Shown here: positions 16,548 to 25,168 of the stretch, piece by piece
Layout of the letters: the number at the start of each line of letters is the position of its first letter
Numbering within the stretch: the stretch's first letter is position 1
Assembly: GCF_041514305.1 (NCBI RefSeq)
Contig: NZ_JBGMWH010000006.1
Span: 152,644-216,643, forward strand
Reading direction: 5' to 3'
From: Salinarimonas chemoclinalis
GTDB lineage: Bacteria > Pseudomonadota > Alphaproteobacteria > Rhizobiales > Beijerinckiaceae
Length of the DNA: 64,000 bases
Notes under the pieces: generated by a model
The model's database searches: none
What the model was told of the DNA's origin: nothing
Seen by the model: the letters and a program-made list of their open reading frames with translations, nothing else
Program-made: the position numbers and the translations under genes

Positions 16548-17227
16548 GCCCGCCCCCAGGCGACGTATTGCGCGCCGAGCGGCAGGCGCGCCAGACGCCG
16601 CTCGATCGCACGCGCCCAGGGCGCGGCGGTGGGGGCGAGGAGGATGTGCGCGCTCTCGACCGCCTCGCATCCCGCCTGCGCCAGCAGCGCGCGGGCGCGC
16701 CGCGCACCGAGGAGCACGGCGTCCCGGTCGAACGGGCAGCGCGCCACCGCGAGCCGCGTGCCGGGGTTGAGCGGGTTGTGCTCGACGAGCACGACGAGCC
16801 CGCCGGGACGCACCACGCGGCGCATCTCGGCGACGAACCCCGGCCAGCGCGCGGGCGGCACGTGATGGACGACGCAGGTGGCGAGGGCGACGTCGACCGA
16901 GCCGCCCTGCACGGGGAGGATCTCGCCGTCGCTCTCGCGATAGTCCGCGAAGGGGTTGTCCCGCCGCGCCCGCGCCAGGCTCTCCGCGGAGACGTCCGTG
17001 CCGACGAGGCGCCCAACGATGGGGCCGAGGAGCGGATGCAGCCGCCCGACCCCGCAGCCGACGTCGAGGAGGTCGGGCGCGCGGTCCCCGAAACGGCGCG
17101 CGAGCAGGCCCGCGAGGAAGTCCGCCTTCGCCGCGAGGAAGAAGTCGTGCGACAGGCCCGAGAAGGCGATGGAGCGCGCGACCTCGGCCTCGTAGCTCTC
17201 GCGATAGGTGTCGAAGGAGGCGTTCAT
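16544..17227 (-). CDS. Class I SAM-dependent methyltransferase
   Basis: A 227-residue cytoplasmic methyltransferase. Motif I reads LLDVGCGVGRLHP and the second acidic motif is VGTDVS. The post-motif LATCVVHHVPPARWPGFVAEM is typical of the Methyltransf_11/25 group. Its ATG overlaps the stop codon of the glycosyltransferase gene (ATGA), and its own stop overlaps the gtrA start, so translation is coupled across the operon. The substrate may be the sugar or lipid carrier intermediate handled by the neighbours; this is inference from context. Confidence 0.87.
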   Translation of the reverse strand: MNASFDTYRESYEAEVARSIAFSGLSHDFFLAAKADFLAGLLARRFGDRAPDLLDVGCGVGRLHPLLGPIVGRLVGTDVSAESLARARRDNPFADYRESDGEILPVQGGSVDVALATCVVHHVPPARWPGFVAEMRRVVRPGGLVVLVEHNPLNPGTRLAVARCPFDRDAVLLGARRARALLAQAGCEAVESAHILLAPTAAPWARAIERRLARLPLGAQYVAWGRA

Positions 17228-18240
17228 CGGGCGGCCTCCCGCGGCGTCGTCGCCGCTCCGGCGTCGCGCGCGTTCTCCAGGTTGACCGTGCGCCCCACCA
17301 CGTAGAGCGGGCGGCCCTTCACCTCGTTGTGGATGCGCCCGACATAGAGCCCCACGACCCCCGTCGTGATCAGGTTGACGCCGGAGAGGAAGGACAGGAT
17401 GACGGCGAGCGAGGCCCAGCCGGGCACCAGCGCCGCGTCGAGGAAGCTCAGCACGACGACCCATCCGCCGTAGCCGAGCGCACCCGCCGAGACCGCGAGG
17501 CCGAGCCAGAGCACGAGCCGCAGCGGCGCGTCCGAGAAGCCGACGATGCCGTCGAAGGCGAGCCGCATCATCTTGCGCATCGAGTACTTGGTCTCGCCCG
17601 CCACCCGCGCCAACCGACGGTAGGGCACGGCGGCCTGGCGAAAGCCCATCCAGCCGAACATGCCGCGCACGAAGCGGTCGCGCTCGGGCATCGCCTTGAA
17701 GGCGTCCACCGCCTTGCGGTCGACGAGGCGGAAGTCGCCGACGTTGCGCGGGATGTCGACGCGGGTGAGCCGCGCGAGCAGCCGGTAGAACAGGCTCGCC
17801 GTCCACAGCTTGAGCCGGCTCTCGCCGGCCCGCGAGACGCGCTGGGCGTAGACGATCTCGTAGCCCTCGCGCCACTTGGCGACGAGGTCGTGCACGACCT
17901 CCGGCGGGTCCTGCAGGTCCGCGTCCATGACGACGACCGCCTCGCCGCGCGCGACGTCCATGCCCGCGGTGATCGCGATCTGGTGCCCGAAGTTGCGCGA
18001 CAGCGCGAGGTAGCGCCAGCGCGGGTCGTCCTTCGCCTTGCCGGCGGCGAGGATGCCCGAGCGGTCCCGGCTACCGTCGTCGACGAGGATCACCTCGGCG
18101 GGCCCGTCGAGCGTCTCCATCAGCCGTCCGAGCCGGTGGAACAGGATCGGCAGCGCCAGCTCCTCGTCGAAGAGCGGGATCACGAAGGAATAGCGCGGTG
18201 TGGCGCTCGATGTCTCGCCTCCGGCGACGCGCGTCGGCAC
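17224..18240 (-). CDS. GT2 family glycosyltransferase, GtrB/polyprenyl-phosphate type
   Basis: A 338-residue enzyme that likely charges undecaprenyl phosphate with a sugar. The GT2 core is clear: FVIPLFDEE, ILVDDGSRDRS, the metal motif VVVMDADLQDPPEVV and GDFRLVDRKAVDAF. Two C-terminal membrane helices (LVLWLGLAVSAGALGYGG and ILSFLSGVNLITTGVVGLY) are as in GtrB and DPM1-like enzymes. It is first in a four-gene operon with methyltransferase, gtrA and a membrane protein, all overlapping or within 9 bases. The cell-surface or lipid product is unknown. Confidence 0.92.
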   Translation of the reverse strand: MPTRVAGGETSSATPRYSFVIPLFDEELALPILFHRLGRLMETLDGPAEVILVDDGSRDRSGILAAGKAKDDPRWRYLALSRNFGHQIAITAGMDVARGEAVVVMDADLQDPPEVVHDLVAKWREGYEIVYAQRVSRAGESRLKLWTASLFYRLLARLTRVDIPRNVGDFRLVDRKAVDAFKAMPERDRFVRGMFGWMGFRQAAVPYRRLARVAGETKYSMRKMMRLAFDGIVGFSDAPLRLVLWLGLAVSAGALGYGGWVVVLSFLDAALVPGWASLAVILSFLSGVNLITTGVVGLYVGRIHNEVKGRPLYVVGRTVNLENARDAGAATTPREAAR

Positions 18241-18485
18241 GATGGGGCCTCCCCGGGTTCTGGGCCGCGGCGGATTAGGGGGGAGGGGGCGTTAGGAAAG
18301 TCTCAGCGGGTCGGGGTCGGGCGCGGGTAGGGTTAAGGCGAGGTTGAAAGGGGCGGCCGCCGGCTCTCGCCTGCGCATGCGGGATGCGCGACATCTTGGA
18401 TGCAGGCTCGCGCGAGCGGCATCGACGAACCACCGAGGATGTGCCACATTCACGCCACAAAAGACTATCTGGGGGCGGACGACAC

Positions 18486-18884
18486 ATGCGTATCTCGGTT
18501 GCGATCCTGGCGGCGGCCGTGCTGGCGGGCTGCGCCTCGCGTGCGAGCGACATCACGGCGGCCTACGTCTCGCCGCTGACCTACGAGAGCTACACCTGCG
18601 ACCAGCTCCGCGAGGAGGCGACACGGGTCTCCTCCCGCGCGATCGCCGCGACCGGCGCGCAGAACCAGCGCGCCTCGAACGACGCGGTCGCCACCGGCGT
18701 CAGCCTCATTCTGTTCTGGCCGGCGGCCTTCCTGGTGCGCGGCGACGGCGCCCAGGCGGCCGAACTCGCCCGCCTGAAGGGCGAGATGGACGCGATCGAG
18801 CAGGTCTCGACCCGCAAGCGCTGCGGCATCGAGTTCCAGCGCACCCCTCAGCCGGTGGCGACGCCGGTGATGGAGCGGGGGTGA
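18486..18884 (+). CDS. Small lipoprotein of unknown function
   Basis: A 132-residue protein with a lipoprotein signal: MRISVAILAAAVLAGCAS, lipobox LAGC with Cys16. The mature part has a conserved-looking YESYTCDQLREEA segment, a short hydrophobic stretch SLILFWPAAFLV and a helical ELARLKGEMDAIEQ tail, features seen in small phage-derived or envelope lipoproteins often annotated hypothetical. The gene stands alone, preceded by a less GC-rich leader. The function is not known. Confidence 0.8.
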   Translation: MRISVAILAAAVLAGCASRASDITAAYVSPLTYESYTCDQLREEATRVSSRAIAATGAQNQRASNDAVATGVSLILFWPAAFLVRGDGAQAAELARLKGEMDAIEQVSTRKRCGIEFQRTPQPVATPVMERG

Positions 18885-18942
18885 GGAAGCTGCGGCTTCT
18901 CGCATCTGGCGAGCATGCTGATCGCGGTGCAAGGTGGTGCAA

Positions 18943-19881
18943 ATGGGTATCAAGCCTAGGTCTTACTCGATAAGTTTATTTAGTTCGCAGTTTCCGGCGC
19001 ACATGCATCTGAACGTTATGCAGAGGCATGATATTACTTGGGATCAGTTAATCTGGTCAGCTCTAAGCATCGGGCGGCCGGGAAGACAGCAACTCGCTCT
19101 GCAGAATAAATCCGATTACTACGAAGCATTATTCCGATGCTCGCTATTGTGGATGGCTATTGAACAGAAAGGATTTAGCTATTACAGGACGGACGCTTTT
19201 AAGACGCTTGATCCGACCGAAAAAGGTTCAGTAAACTATTTTATTGGAATGACCGTCTGTAAATTGTTTGCGGCCCTGATTCTCCGCACGCCCCATACAC
19301 TTCATATTGATGCGTTCCCCGGCATGGTCAGATTGGCTGGTCGCTCTCGGCCAGATCTATTTGGCCAGGATGTTTGGAATAGAAATTGGCGTGTTTTTGA
19401 GGCGAAGGGTCGGGGCTCTTTGCCTTCTGCAGACGACAAACTAAAAGCAAAGCAGCAAGCTCAGCGAGTTGTTGACATAAATGGTCAGCTACCTGATCTC
19501 AACGTCGCCGGAATTTCATACTTCCGCGGGGATATCCTTACTTACACATGGAGCGATCCGTCGCCAAAGGGTGAACTGAGCCTTTCAGTACCAGAAGGTG
19601 CGTGGAGGCTCTGCTTTTCCTGTTTCATGCCCTTCTTATCTGAGGTGCTCGGTGTCGGTACCGCCGAAAATCCGCGAATGGTTGATGTTCCGGCGATCGA
19701 TGTGAAAATGGGGGTGCACCCCAAGGTTGGGGCTGAGTTGAGGCGCGGGGACTGGCGCGGCGCGATTGACAGCGCGCACGAACTCCAAGCCGAATTCAAA
19801 GAACTCGGCTTTATGCCAGATGGGGTCAGGATCTCTGCCGGAGACAGGTGGAAATTACCCCGCCCCATGTCCGAAAGCTAG
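18943..19881 (+). CDS. Low-GC orphan protein with a possible PD-(D/E)XK nuclease motif
   Basis: A protein of about 312 residues that I do not recognise. Base composition is about half GC, against about 70% around it, and codon use includes many A/T-ending codons, so recent transfer is likely. A candidate PD-(D/E)XK core is visible: Pro137-Asp138 (SRPDLFG), then after 14 residues Glu153-Ala-Lys155 (RVFEAKGRG), followed by a lysine/glutamine-rich helix (KLKAKQQAQRV). This arrangement is common in restriction and repair nucleases. No methyltransferase or other partner is adjacent. Start: ATG 18943 with AAGG eight bases upstream; GTG codons at 18934 and 18937 are alternatives. Confidence 0.7.
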   Translation: MGIKPRSYSISLFSSQFPAHMHLNVMQRHDITWDQLIWSALSIGRPGRQQLALQNKSDYYEALFRCSLLWMAIEQKGFSYYRTDAFKTLDPTEKGSVNYFIGMTVCKLFAALILRTPHTLHIDAFPGMVRLAGRSRPDLFGQDVWNRNWRVFEAKGRGSLPSADDKLKAKQQAQRVVDINGQLPDLNVAGISYFRGDILTYTWSDPSPKGELSLSVPEGAWRLCFSCFMPFLSEVLGVGTAENPRMVDVPAIDVKMGVHPKVGAELRRGDWRGAIDSAHELQAEFKELGFMPDGVRISAGDRWKLPRPMSES

Positions 19882-19895
19882 CCCCTCATCTTTCC

Positions 19896-21335
19896 TCACG
19901 CCGCGTCCGCATGCTCCTGCTTGATGAACGCGATGCGCACCATGTTCGTCGCGCCGGGGGTCCCGAAGGGCACGCCGGCGACCACGATGATCCGCTCGCC
20001 CACCTTGGCGAGGCCGGTGCGGACGGCGAACTTGCAGGCGCGGAAGGTCATGTCGTCGACGTCGTGGGCGTCGCGGGTGATGATCGGGTGGACGCCCCAG
20101 CCGAGCTGGGCGCGCCGGGCCGCGCCGCGGCTGGGGGTGAGCGCCACGATGGTCGAGTTCGGCCGCTCGCGGGCGATGCGCAGGGCGGTGGCGCCCGACG
20201 AGGTCCAGGCGCAGATGACGTTGATGCCCAGCGTGTCGGCGATGCGGTGCGCCGCCGCCGCGATGGCGTCCGAGCCGGTCGCCTCGGGCTCCGCCTGCTG
20301 CGAGGCGATGATCGTCCAGTAGAGCTCCTCCTGCTCCACCTGCGTGGCGATCCGGTCCATGGTGGCGACCGCCTCGATCGGGAACTGCCCCGCCGCGCTC
20401 TCGGCGGAGAGCATCACCGCGTCGGCGCCCTCGTAGACGGCCGTCGCGACGTCGGAGACCTCCGCGCGGGTGGGGACGGGGGCGGTGATCATCGATTCGA
20501 GCATCTGCGTCGCCACGATCACCGGCTTGCCGAGGCGGCGGGCGCCGCGCGTGATGCGCTTCTGGATGCCGGGCACCTGCTCGAGCGGCATCTCGACGCC
20601 GAGATCGCCGCGCGCCACCATCAGCGCGTCGGAGATCTCCATGATCTCGTCGAGGCGCTGGAGGGCCTGCGGCTTCTCGATCTTGGCGAGCACCTGGGCG
20701 CGCCCGCGGGTGACCTTCTTGACCTCGGCGATGTCCTCGGGCCGCTGCACGAAGGACAGCGCCACCCAGTCGACGCCGATCTCCATCGCCGCCTCGAGGT
20801 CCGAGCGGTCCTTGGGCGTCATGGCGGAGACGGGGAGCTGGGTGTCGGGAAGCGAGACGCCCTTGCGGTTCGAGATCGTGCCGCCGACGACGACGCGCGT
20901 CACCGCCTTGCGGCCGGGCTCCGCGTCCTCGACGACGAGGCGCAGCTTGCCGTCGTCGATGATGACGACGTGCCCGGGCTCGAGCGCGGAGAGGATCTCC
21001 GGATGGGGCAGGTGGACGCGGTGCGCGTCGCCGGGGCGCGGATCGTCGTCGAGGACGAAGCGGTCTCCGGCCAGGATCTCCGCGCGGTCGCCGGAGAAGG
21101 TGCCCACGCGCAGCTTCGGGCCCTGGAGGTCGACGAGCACGGGCACCGGCGTGCGCACGCGCTCCTCGACCTCGCGCACCATCTCGACGCGCGCGCGCAG
21201 GTCGTCGCGCGAGAGATGGCTCATGTTGATGCGGAACATGTCCGCCCCGGCCTCGTGCAGCCGGCAGGCCATCTCGACCGTGCTGGACGCGGGTCCCAGG
21301 GTGGCGACGATCTTGGTACGTCTCGATCGCGTCAT
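19896..21335 (-). CDS. pyk: Pyruvate kinase
   Basis: A 479-residue enzyme converting phosphoenolpyruvate and ADP to pyruvate and ATP. Hallmarks: KIVATLGPAS at the start, FRINMSHLSRDDL, DLQGPKLRVG, the active-site region VLAKIEKPQAL with the catalytic Lys, VARGDLGVEM and QMLESM. The B domain and C-terminal allosteric domain are complete, and the length is normal. Its ATG overlaps the TGA of the DUF1036 gene (ATGA). With the upstream glycerate kinase it links glycerate metabolism to pyruvate through enolase. Confidence 0.97.
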   Translation of the reverse strand: MTRSRRTKIVATLGPASSTVEMACRLHEAGADMFRINMSHLSRDDLRARVEMVREVEERVRTPVPVLVDLQGPKLRVGTFSGDRAEILAGDRFVLDDDPRPGDAHRVHLPHPEILSALEPGHVVIIDDGKLRLVVEDAEPGRKAVTRVVVGGTISNRKGVSLPDTQLPVSAMTPKDRSDLEAAMEIGVDWVALSFVQRPEDIAEVKKVTRGRAQVLAKIEKPQALQRLDEIMEISDALMVARGDLGVEMPLEQVPGIQKRITRGARRLGKPVIVATQMLESMITAPVPTRAEVSDVATAVYEGADAVMLSAESAAGQFPIEAVATMDRIATQVEQEELYWTIIASQQAEPEATGSDAIAAAAHRIADTLGINVICAWTSSGATALRIARERPNSTIVALTPSRGAARRAQLGWGVHPIITRDAHDVDDMTFRACKFAVRTGLAKVGERIIVVAGVPFGTPGATNMVRIAFIKQEHADAA

Positions 21336-21814
21336 CGCAGAGCGGCTCCGGGTCTGTCTGGATCGGTGAGCTGAATGGTCCAGCTGCGCTGCTGGCCGGT
21401 GTCGACTTCGAAGAAGCCGTTGCGGTCGAAGCCGCGGGCGAGGCAGTCCTCGACGCCGCGGATGGTGAACTCGCGCTCGCGCGTGCACATCTGCGTGCGC
21501 CCGCCCCACTCGCCGCCGCGGTCGTAGTCGATCGCGTAGACATAGTAGAAGCGCGAGGCCAGGACGCCCTCGAGCAGGGTCTCGCAGGCGCGCGGATCGA
21601 GATTCCACCAGCCCTCGGTGATCCAGCCCTCGGCGTCGCGATGGCCGACCGCGATGCCGACGCGCGAGCCCGTCATGTTGCACAGGCGCAGGTCCGCCGC
21701 CGCCGGCCGCGCCGCGAGCGTCGTCGCGAGCGAGGCGAGGGCGCAGGCGGCGAGGAGGCGTGCGGCGCGTGCGCGGACGCGCCGCTCAGTCGACGAGGAT
21801 GATGCGGCAGTCAT
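21332..21814 (-). CDS. DUF1036 family exported protein
   Basis: A protein of about 160 residues with a signal peptide (hydrophobic ARLLAACALASLATTLAA, cleavage near PAAA) and a DUF1036 domain: LRLCNMTGSRVGIAVGHRD, the Trp-rich EGWITEGWWNLDP and DCLARGFDRNGFFEVDTG. DUF1036 genes commonly sit directly before pyk in alphaproteobacteria, but the function is unknown. The start is uncertain: ATG 21814 overlaps the glycerate kinase gene by 29 bases, while a GTG at 21778 would begin 8 bases after it. Neither has a good ribosome site. Confidence 0.85.
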   Translation of the reverse strand: MTAASSSSTERRVRARAARLLAACALASLATTLAARPAAADLRLCNMTGSRVGIAVGHRDAEGWITEGWWNLDPRACETLLEGVLASRFYYVYAIDYDRGGEWGGRTQMCTREREFTIRGVEDCLARGFDRNGFFEVDTGQQRSWTIQLTDPDRPGAALR

Positions 21815-23087
21815 TGACGTTCGTGCGGGTGGGGCCGGGGGCGTGCAGATCGGAGAGGGCCTCGAAGAAGGAGGTTGAATCGTTTTCGTCCAGAAAGCGC
21901 GCGGCGTCCAGGCCCTTCGCGCGGGCACGGGCCAGGGTGGTCTCGTCGACGTGGGCCCCCGCCGGGTCGGTGGCCGCGCCGGAGCCGCCGTCGGTCCCGT
22001 CGGTGTCGCCGGCGAGCGCGCCGATGCCGGGCGTCTCCTCGAGCGCGAGCGCGAGGGCGAGGGCGTATTCCTGGTTGGGCCCGCCACGCCCGCCGCCGCG
22101 GATCGTCACCGTCAGCTCGCCGCCCGACAGGATGGCGACGCGCCGCCCCGCCGCCTTCTCGGCGCGGGCGCGGGCCGCGTGGGCGCGGGCGACCTCGCGC
22201 GCCTCGCCCTCGACGTCGGCCCCGAGCACGATCGGCTCGTACCCGGCCTCGTGGGCGGCCCGCGCGGCGGCCTCGATCGCCTCGGCGGGGCGGGCGATCA
22301 CGGTGAAGCGCGTGCGCGCGAAGCAGGCGTCGCCGGGCTTGGGCGTCTCGTTGGCGGGGTCCTCCAGCAGGCGCCGCGCCGCGTCGGGGAGCGCGAGGCC
22401 GTACCTCGCCACGACGGCGCGGGCGTCCGCGCTCGTCGTCGGGTCGGGCACGGTGGGGCCGGACGCGATGGTGGCGGGGTCGTCGCCGGGCACGTCGGAG
22501 ATCGCGAAGGCCTCGAGCCGGGCGGGGGCGGCGAGGGCGGCGAGGCGCCCGCCCTTGATCAGCGACAGGCGCTTCCTCACGCAGTTGATCTCACCGATCG
22601 AGGCGCCGCAGCGCAGGAGCGCCTTCGTCACCGCCTGCTTGTCCGCGAGCGTCAGGTCGCCCGCGGGCGCGATCCAGTTGGCCGAGCCGCCGCCCGAGAT
22701 CAGCGCGAGAACGAGGTCGTCCTGCCCGGCGGCGCGCGCCAGCTCCAGCGTCTCGCGGGTGGCCGCGACGCCCGCCTCGTCCGGCACCGGATGGCCGGCC
22801 TCGACGACGCGGATCGGCCCCGCGTCCTCGGCGTAGCCGTGGCGGCACACGGCGAGCCCGCCGATCCGATCGCGCGCGACGCCGGCCCTCGCGTAGTGCG
22901 CCGCGGCGGCCGCGGCGAGGCTCGCTCCGGCCTTGCCGGTGGCGAGGACGAGGATGCGCCCGCGGGGCGAGAGCGGCGGCAGGTGCGCGGGCAGGCACGT
23001 CGCGGGATGCGCACGCGCCACCGCGGCGGCGAAGATCCGCTCGGCATGCGCGCGGCGTGCGGCGGCGTCGGTCGTCCCTGCTCCCAT
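21786..23087 (-). CDS. Glycerate 2-kinase (GckA/TtuD, MOFRL family)
   Basis: A 433-residue class II glycerate kinase forming 2-phosphoglycerate from glycerate and ATP. Typical segments are VLATGKAGASLA, the DUF4147 nucleotide region ALISGGGSANWIAP, CVRKRLSLIKGGRLA, AISDVPGDDPATIASGPT, and the MOFRL domain with ILSGGELTVTIRGGGRGGPNQEYAL (read in two parts) and DTDGTDG. GGGAGG lies six bases before ATG 23087 but directly abuts the in-frame ATG 23093, so 23087 is the better start. It heads the operon with DUF1036 and pyk, suggesting a role in serine-cycle, photorespiratory or tartrate-derived glycerate use. Confidence 0.94.
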   Translation of the reverse strand: MGAGTTDAAARRAHAERIFAAAVARAHPATCLPAHLPPLSPRGRILVLATGKAGASLAAAAAAHYARAGVARDRIGGLAVCRHGYAEDAGPIRVVEAGHPVPDEAGVAATRETLELARAAGQDDLVLALISGGGSANWIAPAGDLTLADKQAVTKALLRCGASIGEINCVRKRLSLIKGGRLAALAAPARLEAFAISDVPGDDPATIASGPTVPDPTTSADARAVVARYGLALPDAARRLLEDPANETPKPGDACFARTRFTVIARPAEAIEAAARAAHEAGYEPIVLGADVEGEAREVARAHAARARAEKAAGRRVAILSGGELTVTIRGGGRGGPNQEYALALALALEETPGIGALAGDTDGTDGGSGAATDPAGAHVDETTLARARAKGLDAARFLDENDSTSFFEALSDLHAPGPTRTNVNDCRIILVD

Positions 23088-23230
23088 CGGCATCCTCCCG
23101 CTGCGGACGCTTTGCGCGCTTCTCGAAGGTTCTCTTTCCTTCCTTATGCCTTTTCAGCCGCGGGGTCATCCGCCATATCGTGGGCACGACGTCTCATCCG
23201 CAGACCATCACGCTTTCGAGGGCCAACTTC

Positions 23231-23542
23231 ATGCGCTTCTCAGACCTGGACCCCGCGACCCGCACCGAGCTCGAGGCCGCCGCCTTCCGCCGCCTCCTCG
23301 CCCACCTGGCCTCCCGGCCGGACGCGCAGAACATCGACCTGATGAATCTGGCGGGGTTCTGCCGCAACTGCCTGTCCAACTGGCTCAAGGACGCCGCGGA
23401 CGCGCGCGACGTCGCGCTCACCAAGGAGGAGAGCCGCGAGGCCGTCTACGGCATGCCCTATGACGAGTGGAAGGCGACGCACCAGGCGGAGGCGACGCCC
23501 GAGCAGAAGGCGGCGTTCGAGAAGGCGCAGGGCGGGCACTGA
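23231..23542 (+). CDS. DUF1244 family protein
   Basis: A 103-residue small cytoplasmic protein with the conserved DUF1244 core: FRRLLAHLASRPDAQNIDLM, then NLAGFCRNCLSNWL with a C-x-x-C, and GMPYDEWKATHQ. The family is nearly universal in alpha- and gammaproteobacteria, and the role is not established. The ATG at 23231 follows GAGGG. The C-terminal AEATPEQKAAFEKAQ tail is flexible. It stands alone, divergent from the glycerate kinase operon. Confidence 0.9.
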   Translation: MRFSDLDPATRTELEAAAFRRLLAHLASRPDAQNIDLMNLAGFCRNCLSNWLKDAADARDVALTKEESREAVYGMPYDEWKATHQAEATPEQKAAFEKAQGGH

Positions 23543-23678
23543 GCCGGCGCGTGCAGAGGCGCGCGGCTGTGTCTCCCCCGCTCTTGCCAGAGCCCGCGCG
23601 CTTCTCTATCGCAACCGCCTCGTCTCGCGTGCCGCCTCCGGCACGCCGCTTCCGTTTGCATCACGAGAGGACACCGCC

Positions 23679-23933
23679 ATGGTCGCCGACGTCGCCGATT
23701 CCGGGGTAGCCGCCGACGAGCTGCGCCAGTTCATCGAGCGCATCGAGCGGCTCGAGGAGGAGAAGGCCGGCATCCAGTCCGACATCAAGGACGTGTTCGC
23801 CGAGCTCAAGGGCCGCGGCTTCGACGCCAAGGCCGTGCGCCAGATCCTCAAGATCCGCAAGAAGGACGCCTCCGAGCGCCAGGAGGAGGAGGCGATCCTC
23901 GAGCTCTACATGCAGGCGCTCGGGATGGCGTGA
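23679..23933 (+). CDS. gapR: GapR-type nucleoid protein (DUF2312)
   Basis: An 84-residue helical DNA-binding protein. The N-terminal coiled coil (LRQFIERIERLEEEKAGI) and the basic helix (FDAKAVRQILKIRKKDAS) match GapR, the alphaproteobacterial nucleoid protein that clamps overtwisted, AT-rich DNA ahead of replication and transcription. The length and C-terminal EAILELYMQALG are normal for the family. The start at ATG 23679 is set by the conserved N-terminus. The gene is monocistronic. Confidence 0.93.
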   Translation: MVADVADSGVAADELRQFIERIERLEEEKAGIQSDIKDVFAELKGRGFDAKAVRQILKIRKKDASERQEEEAILELYMQALGMA

Positions 23934-24051
23934 GCCGGCCCGCGATTGTGCACCGAGGCATCGTTCCCGCGCTTTCGCGCTTCCCTCGCAAGCCCTCCTT
24001 AACCATGGCCGGGCATGATGACTCCCGTTCAACCCCGCGCGGGAGGCGCTC

Positions 24052-24279
24052 ATGTTCGGCTCGGGCCGTCCCTCGATCATCTTCACGACGCTCAAGATCG
24101 TGATCGTCGTCGGCGCGCTGAGCTGGGTCGCCGCCGACTGGGTGTCGCAGGGCTTCGACCGCGACGCGCTGGCCCGGCTCGCCTCGGACGGCGAGCGCGG
24201 GCGCGAGCCCCTGATCACGGGCTCGCTCGGGCTCGACCGGGTGCGGCTCGACCCGTGCGGCGACGAAGCGCCCCGCTGA
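24052..24279 (+). CDS. Small single-pass membrane protein
   Basis: A 75-residue protein with one hydrophobic segment at about residues 9-28 (IIFTTLKIVIVVGALSWVAA) and a charged tail ending DPCGDEAPR. GGGAGG lies five bases before the ATG. I do not recognise a family. The strong ribosome site and clean spacing support a real gene. It lies alone, convergent with the hydrolase gene. Confidence 0.6.
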   Translation: MFGSGRPSIIFTTLKIVIVVGALSWVAADWVSQGFDRDALARLASDGERGREPLITGSLGLDRVRLDPCGDEAPR

Positions 24280-24297
24280 GCCGGCGTCCGCGTTCGC

Positions 24298-24996
24298 TCA
24301 GGTCGCCGCCAGCCAGGCCGCGAGCGCGGCCTCGACCCGCTCCGGTCGCTCGAGCGTCGAGAGATGACCGCAAGCGGGCACGCGCGTGAGCGTCGCCCAC
24401 GCGATCGCCTCGGCCATCTCCTGCGCGACCTCCGGCGGCGTGATCGCGTCGCTCTCCCCCACCAGCACGAGGGTCGGCATCTCGAGGGTCGGGAGCCGGG
24501 GGCGCTGGTCCGCACGCGCCATGATGGCCCGCTGTTGGCGGGCGAAGGCATCGGGCCCGACCGCGCGGGCCATGCCCGAGACGATCGCGCGCAGGGCCGC
24601 GTCGCCGAGCCGGTCCGGCGCCGGCAGGCGCTGCCAGAGCAGGTCGATCACCTCCTCGAACCGCCCCGCCTCGGCGAGGGCCACGAGCCGCCGGCGCGTC
24701 TCGCTCGCCTCGGGCGCGTCCGGGCGCGCGCTCGTGTCGAGGAGCGCGAGGCGGCGCACCCGGTCGGGCGCGCGGCGCGCGACCTCGAGCGCGACGTAGC
24801 CGCCCATCGACAGCCCGACGAGGGAGAGCGCTCCCTCCGGCGCGTCGGCGAGGAGCCGCTCGGCCATCGCGTCGATCGTGTCGTCGCGGGTGGTGTCCGC
24901 GACCTGCGTCGTCCCGTGCCGCGCGAGCATCGGCATCTGCGGCGCGAACAGCGCCTGCGTGCACAGGAGACCGGGAATCAGGACGAAGTGTTCCAT
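24298..24996 (-). CDS. Alpha/beta hydrolase
   Basis: A 232-residue hydrolase of the 3-oxoadipate enol-lactonase-like group. The nucleophile elbow is GLSMGGYVAL with Ser63, the acid is the Asp in LVGESDAITPP, and the catalytic His lies in PACGHLSTLERPE. A cap region of about 80 residues sits between strands. The ATG at 24996 has GGAGG six bases upstream, so the upstream in-frame ATG at 25044 is rejected. The substrate is unknown; neighbours give no clue. Confidence 0.88.
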   Translation of the reverse strand: MEHFVLIPGLLCTQALFAPQMPMLARHGTTQVADTTRDDTIDAMAERLLADAPEGALSLVGLSMGGYVALEVARRAPDRVRRLALLDTSARPDAPEASETRRRLVALAEAGRFEEVIDLLWQRLPAPDRLGDAALRAIVSGMARAVGPDAFARQQRAIMARADQRPRLPTLEMPTLVLVGESDAITPPEVAQEMAEAIAWATLTRVPACGHLSTLERPERVEAALAAWLAAT

Positions 24997-25168
24997 TTCG
25001 GCCTCCGCGTGGCCTGCAAACGATTGACAAGGTGTTTCGAGCACCTATGGTCCCCTCGCACGGCCGCCGCCTCACGGGCGGGCGGATGTCGAGAAGCCCG
25101 CCCCTTTCGTCGCCGTGCGGGGCGAGCACGTCAAGAAAGCGGCACGTCCGCGAGAGTTCTCCATCTTC

